NCBI GenBank assembly: GCA_949152475.1
Contig: OX424564.1
Span: 35,400,165 to 35,464,164, forward strand
Length of the DNA stretch: 64,000 nucleotides
Direction: 5' to 3'
From: Terebella lapidaria
Lineage: Eukaryota; Annelida; Polychaeta; Terebellida; Terebellidae
Both the position numbers and the translations under genes were made by a program. The number at the start of each line of letters is the position of its first letter. Positions within the stretch are counted from its first letter, which is position 1. Below the pieces are notes generated by a model, which worked only from the letters and a program-made list of their open reading frames with translations, did no database searches and had not been told where the DNA came from. Shown here piece by piece: positions 57,606 to 64,000 of this stretch.

Positions 57606-58720
57606 GATTGAAGCACCAAAAGAACAGTTACAAATGGACCAAATATGGTCAAACGGACCACAGTGGTACGAATGTTACAAAATCATTTTCAAATTATGTA
57701 ACAAAATTACCCAAAAAAAATGTAACAAAACACACAATCGTTCTGTCTTGTCTCCCTATCTCCCTGTCTGTCTGTCTGTCTGTCCTTCCGCGCGCATAAC
57801 TCAACAACATATGGTTCTATAGACTTCAGACTTATTGTGGGAATTGGATAAAAACGGTTGCCATGGCAAACGAAAACGTGAAAATCACAAATGGTTTCAA
57901 CTCCGGTTCTACTTGATATGATTTTTTCCAACTATTTTTGTATTTTTCTTTGGCCAAATCCCAACGTATGGTGTGCGGCCAATGGTCGTACGACGAAAAT
58001 TCTCCATTATCGCCCGATGTCGAAATATTGGGTGTCACGATTTCGATTATTTTTTTGACAGCGACTTTTCAGTCCTGATGTCTGCGCTGATAACTCAAAG
58101 ACAATCAATCTGATCAATCTGAAACTGAAACAGAAGCGTTATGGCAGTGGCTCGGTCCTCCTCAAATTTTGTTGGAATCGGATGAAAACGTTTGCCATGG
58201 CAACGGAAAACGTGAAAAATCACATAATTGGCTATAACTCCAGATCTACTTGATATTAATTTTCCCAGCTATTTTTGTGTTTTTCTTTGGCCAATTCCCA
58301 ATCGAATGGTGTATGGCCGATGATCGTAGGATGATAACTCTCCATTATCGCCCGATGTCGAAAATTGGGGGTCACGACATTGATTACTTTTTACAGCGAC
58401 TTTTCAGTGCATGCCTGCGCTCATAACTCGACGATACACGACCCAATTAATCTGAAAAACCATAGGCCTGAATCGCTATGGTAGTGGTTCGGTTCCCCAC
58501 AAATTTTGTCAAAATTGAATGAAACAGGTTGTCATGGTAACGAAAAAAGTGAAAATCACATAATTGTCTATAACTCCGGTTCTACTTAATATTATTTTTT
58601 TCTAGCTATTTTTGTAGTTATCTTTGACCAATTCCCGATCGTATGATCGATGGTAGTACGACAAAAACTCTCCATTATCGCCCAATGTCAAAAATTGGGG
58701 GTCACAATTTTATGATTTTG
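57606..58720. repeat. About 334-bp tandem repeat, three diverged copies
   Basis: Anchors CGCCC(G/A)ATGTC at 58011, 58349 and 58679; GCCATGGCAA and ACTCCGG/ACTCCAG blocks repeat in the same order. The array starts near a (CTGT)n tract at 57764-57784. Confidence 0.75.
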
Positions 58721-60332
58721 GGTGTTCTGAAATTCAAGACCATGACATATTGCGAAGCCATTTTCAATCTTTCTGAACCGTTTTCGCTCAGAAGACGTGC
58801 CTTGATAATGGAAACCACATTGCGAAATTTAAGAGCACAATATTGAGCGACAAGGTCAAGGTCACAGAAAAGGTCAAAATCTAAAAGTCTCAATATTCTG
58901 CTATATTCATTATTAATTTAGCTAAATTATTTTGTATTTTTCGTTAGTTAATTCCATATGATTTGCTATATGATCGATGGTCGTGCGATCCAAATTCCCC
59001 TTTATCGGCAAAGGTCGACAATGTAAGGGTCATCAGCTTTGATTTTAGTAACTAAATCTGAAGGGACGAGGGTCTGCAATCTCAGATTGTCTCGTTTCTG
59101 TGGTATATAGAGGGTCCTTATATCCGTTCAGACCCGATTATCTGCGTGTTGTTTTTATTGCCAGAAATAACAGCTTATTTTCAAGGACTGGTTGCAAAAT
59201 ACACAATATCAACATATGATACATATCTGAAATGTAGCTTTAGTGCCTCGTAAAACTCCGTGTTTTCCAAGATCACCAATTTTTCATGACACGAATTCTG
59301 CCTTATAATGACACCAGGCGAAAAAAATGGATTAAGCCTCATATTTTACACTTATACGCTGCAGTTGCTAAACACTGGCTGGGCTCGTGCGCTGTTAAAG
59401 TGGAAGCATGCGTGAAGGAATTAATGGTATGCGCCGCAAAACAGCCAACAGGCAAGTCACAGAAGCTGTTTGCCTACATTATGAATACATATGTAAAACC
59501 GGTACTATGTACCCCCCCCCCCCCCCCATGGAGAGCTATTGCTCTCTATCAGGCCACAAACAGATGAAACAGTAAAACACGGACTCCTTGGGAGCGGGAT
59601 GGCTGACTTTAGGGAAGAGTGGGACAGCAGGGCTGGTGATCCAGACTAGCACTGTGAGGCAGACGTTTCAGCGGTCGAATACGGTACGGACACTGATCAA
59701 AAGTTCGATCAGTGGGTAGATTCTACAGGATGGCCTGACCATGACGACGGCAGGCTAGATCACAGTAAAGCTGTGGACTATCAATAACTAGATCTAGTAG
59801 GGCATACATTATATAGCTGTTGGAGCGGGGCGATATAGCAGGTGTTGCTGACATGATCCAAATATAATCTTTTTAGAACAGTGGTTGGTGATCCACAGAC
59901 AGGCGGCCATGTGCTGTTGACTGCAGTTGGAGGGTTGGTTCTGCTGTCGTCTGGGCTGCAGACAGGCTTATTACTGGTGTTTGACACACGGGGACACACG
60001 GCCTCGAAATTTAAGGGTCGGAAATTGGGTACTTAATAATCTTGATTTTTCAGTAAATTGCTACATTTTCAAGTGACCAAACTACGACACTGAGGGATTT
60101 TTACGAACCGAACGGGTACAATAGGATACATCCACATGAATGTTTATGACTGGACCCTCTCAGCGTTTTTCCGTATTTGAACGTGTGCTACTGTAAAATA
60201 CTGTAAAATGTGTATCCTCCGTCCCGCCTCCGTGTGTAGCAGTACACAACCCTGGGTTTTCTGATTTATACTCTCAAGACTGCAATTTATTCGCCAGTCA
60301 TTGTCTTGTTATGGACTCCATACCATTGAGTG
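58721..60332. other. Intergenic sequence
   Basis: No gene supported. It includes a degraded extension of the 334-bp repeat to about 59020, a poly(C) tract near 59511-59527, and an open frame at 59286-59567 without a domain. Confidence 0.4.
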
Positions 60333-60338
60333 TATAAG
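60333..60338 (+). promoter_or_regulatory. TATA box of the single-exon gene
   Basis: TATAAG lies 57 bp before the start codon at 60390. A transcription start about 30 bp downstream would give a 5' UTR of roughly 25-30 nt. Confidence 0.5.
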
Positions 60339-60389
60339 AGGTGATACATCTTGATAACGAACACACGTGTGTATATACAACAGTGAATC

Positions 60390-61511
60390 ATGGATATACC
60401 TCTCCCCGAAGGACGTTATTTATATGGCGTCGACTTCCACGCTATTTTTATTAGGGACGCTGACATTCTTCGTGATGGCGTCTACATTTTGAGGTATTTT
60501 GACGACAGGGAGGAAATGAGATTTTTGGATTCTCCCTTAAGCACTGATCGTCTGGAAACTCTTGTTGTATCAATTAGCAATGGATACATTTACGATATGC
60601 GGAAACACGCTGTTCATAGAGCACGATTTGTGGCCCAGTCCGGGATCGATCAACCGCATTTCATGTTGACTGCATCTCTGAAAGACGCGCTGAATTTCTT
60701 CCACGACGATGTCCTGTTAACCGAAATGAAGCCCTTCAACAGCGAATATGGGGGACTTGCAAAATCATGTTTATCTCTTGGGATATCGCCACATGCTCCT
60801 CAAGGCATAGTTTGTGACAACCATGACATGTACCCTTTCTGCGAATGTGCTTATGCTGTTGGGCTTGTTCAACCCGATCGCACAGTTTACCACATAGTTA
60901 TGCATCTGTTGTGTCTGCCTTCAGGAACTAAATTCCCTTGTCTGCAGTTCCTTGAAAAAGTCAAGGATTTCTTGAGGGTTTATGAAGATTTAATCAAAGA
61001 CTGTTTCAGGTATTACAAGAACTTATTTGGACTGTGTAGTCAGACATTAAATTCGCCGACATGCTCGTGTTCTACTGTGTTGTCAGAAGAGTATGTTTTT
61101 GTGGATCTCGACTCAAACTTCAACAGCAGAATACTCATCGAACGAAAATATGATCAAGTCAGAGGCTATCTGGATCTGCTTTCTAACGTTTTGGTTTTGC
61201 CAGACCTGAATCAAGTTTATAAAGTGTCTTATATGTCGTCTGTTATCCCGTCTGACAGGAGAGTTTACTCATCGTTTGTCGATTACTCTTTGCACAATAC
61301 AAACAGTGAGAGTTATTATGCAATCCATCCAAGTACTTGTAAGGATGATGCAAGAAGTTGTGTGACTTATACCAACCATCTTTGGCAGCATCTTCCACAT
61401 CTTGACGATCTACATGGCATCATTCAACGACCGGGTACATGGCAATTTCACACTTTTGCCAAAGTTGTTATCCATATTTGTGTGAAGCAAGCAAATGATG
61501 CAAGCACGTAA
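60390..61511 (+). CDS. Single-exon protein of 373 residues, family not recognised
   Basis: An intact frame from ATG (context GAATCATGG, a good Kozak match) to TAA. It is richer in G+C than its flanks and has codon-like composition throughout, so it is probably a real gene. The protein is soluble-looking, with no signal peptide or clear transmembrane segment. It has an N-terminal segment of short hydrophobic strands (GRYLYGVDFHAIFIRDADI), a middle with clustered Cys/His (CDNHDMYPFCECAYAVG; HLLCLPSGTKFPC; LCSQTLNSPTCSCS), and a C-terminal His/Trp-rich part (NHLWQHLPHLDDLHGI). The Cys/His clusters might bind metal, but no known zinc-finger spacing fits. A TATA box upstream, a short leader and AATAAA right after the stop make a compact unit. 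It could be a lineage-specific gene, a retrogene or a captured mobile or viral gene; there is no evidence to choose. Confidence 0.7.
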   Translation: MDIPLPEGRYLYGVDFHAIFIRDADILRDGVYILRYFDDREEMRFLDSPLSTDRLETLVVSISNGYIYDMRKHAVHRARFVAQSGIDQPHFMLTASLKDALNFFHDDVLLTEMKPFNSEYGGLAKSCLSLGISPHAPQGIVCDNHDMYPFCECAYAVGLVQPDRTVYHIVMHLLCLPSGTKFPCLQFLEKVKDFLRVYEDLIKDCFRYYKNLFGLCSQTLNSPTCSCSTVLSEEYVFVDLDSNFNSRILIERKYDQVRGYLDLLSNVLVLPDLNQVYKVSYMSSVIPSDRRVYSSFVDYSLHNTNSESYYAIHPSTCKDDARSCVTYTNHLWQHLPHLDDLHGIIQRPGTWQFHTFAKVVIHICVKQANDAST

Positions 61512-61520
61512 CGAATACAC

Positions 61521-61631
61521 AATAAAAAATTTACAAGTCTGTGGTAAACCCCATAAGTTTAGTACCTGTGAATTAGTAGGAAACTCAAACTGAAAAAATA
61601 CAAAATACAATTGGAGTTTACCCTAAATAAA
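61521..61631 (+). terminator. Two poly(A) signals of the single-exon gene
   Basis: AATAAA at 61521-61526, 10 bp after the stop codon, and again at 61626-61631. Confidence 0.55.
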
Positions 61632-62515
61632 GATGTTTATTCCATGGAAGTGAACATTCATGTTTAGGTAAGGAAACAAAAAGAAGAAAACGAACACGAT
61701 AAAGGATATAACATAAAATATTACTGTGATTACTGATGGTCCACATATCCACACTCAACATAAAGATATAAAAAAATATTATAAGGATATTCATCCAACA
61801 TTAGTCATAACATAAATGAAATAAAAATCAAACAAATATACAACGTTTCATCCATTACCGAAGAAAACATGACACAACAATGACAATGCACAGTATACAC
61901 ATCTACCGACAATATGTAAGTTGTAACCACCAAAGATATATACACGTGTGCCATCAACCTATTCAGTTTACGCAGCCCGCCTTCCACCCACACCCATATA
62001 CATACGTTGATGATTACATACGTTGATGAGACATACGTTGATGAGACCGGTAGTGCTTAGTGATTATTGGTAATTTTAAATTTGAAGGATAATATTTATT
62101 GTGCAGTTTTTATGTTAATTGCAAGTTCATGACCTGACTCATGTAGAAAGTATATGTGTCAAACAACGACTCATGACATGCGCCAAGATGATTGTCATAC
62201 ACATGGGGGTACACATGAAATTGAAATTCTATGGGAATGATGAAAGTCCACAAGGTGTAGATACATGCACCACATAAACAATACACACTTAAAAAATGAC
62301 AACGCTCAAACAGCATGATTATTCATTCCACCTTTTGAGACATGTCTGTGTATTACCACTAGACGCTTTCCGGTCGCAGTCAACCACATGGGTGTATCTC
62401 CCTGACGCCCTATCAAGCCTGTGGCGCAAAAAAAATATACATGTATACATAAATGTTACAAAATATCTGTACTGTACAGTCGGTGTCTATGTTCATCAAA
62501 CTTCTCTTTCTTGTG
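61632..62515. other. Intergenic sequence
   Basis: No gene supported. A CATACGTTGATGA block repeats three times near 62002-62045. Confidence 0.4.
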
Positions 62516-63075
62516 CTCGATAATAGACTGATCTAGCAAAATTATTACCAACTACTGACATCACTAGTTAGTAATAGTATCAGTGACAATATTAGTACCA
62601 TTGACATCATCGTGACTACACCCACAGAGATTTTTCTTGTTTCTTGCCCAATAATAGACGTATCTGACAAAACTAATGTTAACTTATGCAATGCCATCAA
62701 CATAACTACAATGACAAAGGAACTTTGTCCTCTTTGAGTCCAATAATGAATATTTCTCATCTCAACTATTTTAATTGTATTTAATAATAGACTTAGCAAG
62801 CAATCTTAATGTTAACTTATTCGGTATATCATTACTAGAACCACAACATCTCTGTTGGATTTTCTTTGTTGAGTCCAATAATGAACGTTCCTCACCTTAA
62901 CTATATTTTGTGTGATCGAGAATAGATTTAACTAGCAGAATTAATGTTAACTTATTTGATATTAACAATAATGAAGCCACAAACTGGGCAAAGTTTTTTC
63001 AATAATAAATGTTTCAATCGTTATTATTTTGTTTTTGTATTTTGGCCAATAATAGACTCAGTAACACTAATGTTA
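62516..63075. repeat. Degenerate tandem repeat, period about 130-137 bp
   Basis: AATAATAGAC-like anchors near 62519, 62650, 62783, 62921 and 63045, each followed by AATGTTAACTTA about 20 bp later (weaker in the first unit). About five units. Confidence 0.65.
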
Positions 63076-63223
63076 ACTTATTCAGTTATCTTGTTCACTT
63101 TTAACCGGAAAATCAGCTCTGTATTTGATAGCAAATTGCAGGTAATTAGGATGTATACATTTCACATTGTTGTGATCAGTTAGCTGGTTAACGTATTAAT
63201 ATTTATACAGTCATTCTGAAACA

Positions 63224-64000
63224 TTAGCCCAAAGGCGAAAAAAGGTCACCGGAGAAATGTACAGTGTTAAGCTCTCAAAGTCTGAAATTGGTAATTTTTT
63301 GACAACATGGGAACATTGTTTTTTATATGTTAACAATTGATCCCTAAAGTTGACAATGAGCAAGATATTAGCCATTTCGTGCTCTGACTTTGAAAAGAGG
63401 TCAAAGGTCAACTTCAAGGTCTTGAGAATATTCAGCATATATGTCATTTCCTATATGTCCACAATTGCTTCCTAAGCTGTAGAGTTGATAATAAGCGAGG
63501 TATCAGCCACTCAGTCCTTTAAAATAAGGTCAAGGTCAAATTCAATATCACGAGAACTTTCAGCATATATCATTCCCTATATGTCCACAATTGATTCCCA
63601 AGCTAAAAATCGATAAGAAGCGAGATATTAGCTATTTTGTCCTATGACCTTGGAAATTAGGTCAAAAGTCAAACTCATTGTCAAGAGAATTTTCAGCATA
63701 AATAATTTCCTATATGTCCACAATTGATTCCTAATCTCTAATCTCAATATTAAGTGAGCTATTAGCAATAATGAGTCCCATATAAATTATGGGAGAATTC
63801 AAAATGGGAAAGTTCCATCTGGGCCAAATTTGGGCCAAAATGGCCCATTTCGAGAAATTCAAGGGCACAGAAACTCATACATGTCACGTAGGTATCTTTT
63901 CAAACAGAAATCTGACAATCTTCTGAACAGTTTTTGAGAAAATGGCCGCCGAAGTCCAAAATTGAGTGGGTTTTTTTTGACAAAAAAAGCCTTTTGACTT
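63224..64000. mobile_element. Helentron-like non-autonomous element, copy G (runs off the window)
   Basis: Has the start TAGCCCAAAGGCGAA and AGGTCACCGGAG, about three core units, then the 3' section (GGGCCAAATTTGGGCC, AAATGGCCGCC) to the end of the window. Confidence 0.6.

Noticed and set aside
59286..59567. 93-codon open frame ending after a poly(C) tract
   Set aside because: The proline run comes from the C homopolymer and there is no domain.

Overview
This is eukaryotic nuclear DNA from an animal, most likely a marine invertebrate. A lophotrochozoan or basal deuterostome would fit, but the species cannot be fixed from the sequence. The evidence is: about 60-65% A+T, coding exons bounded by GT/AG splice sites, AATAAA signals, long gene-poor stretches, and a mixed load of invertebrate-type repeats (a Penelope-like retroelement, several non-LTR retrotransposon remnants, foldback and hairpin elements, satellites). 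No operons, ribosome-binding sites, CRISPR arrays, rRNA or tRNA genes were seen.

Few host genes are supported. At 0.7-1.6 kb (+) is the GC-rich last exon of an atypical Ras/Rab-like small GTPase with altered nucleotide-binding motifs. At 15.5-17.0 kb (-) are exons of a SET-domain methyltransferase-like protein, followed by two exons with a domain resembling a tyrosine recombinase; the last two join in frame. At 47.4-48.4 kb (-) is the 3' exon of a MACPF (perforin-like) protein. At 60.3-61.6 kb (+) is a compact single-exon gene of 373 codons with a TATA box and two poly(A) signals that I do not recognise. Two more possible exons (38.9 and 53.4 kb, both -) are weak.

Retroelements: a 3' non-LTR tail (-) at 3.0-3.5 kb with a second tail copy that abuts a 5'-truncated, frameshifted Penelope-like element (+, 3.7-5.3 kb) ending in a hammerhead-like motif and an AT microsatellite; an RT remnant (-) at 22.3-23.0 kb; a non-LTR ORF2 with intact endonuclease but missing most of the RT (+) at 33.8-35.6 kb; another copy of the 3 kb tail (-) at 41.2-41.5 kb.

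The most abundant repeat is a non-autonomous element with copies at 8.5-14.2, 26.6-27.6, 42.5-44.2 and 63.2-64.0 kb. It starts with a palindrome, has short inverted repeats near both ends, finishes with a hairpin plus CTAA, and carries a core of about 130-135 bp units. These features resemble non-autonomous Helentron-like elements. Each core unit contains nuclear-receptor-type motifs (a DR1 flanked by TCAAGGTCA in both orientations). A second family with similar layout lies at 6.6, 20.0-21.4 and 44.4-45.1 kb. Other structure includes a 570-bp foldback element built of 42-bp palindromic units (32.8-33.4 kb), many hairpin/MITE-like elements, a 279-bp satellite beginning at the SET exon's splice acceptor, and a recurrent small palindrome seen at three sites. 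The genes show no evident functional linkage; repeats shape most of the window and, in the SET-linked gene, appear to supply coding sequence.
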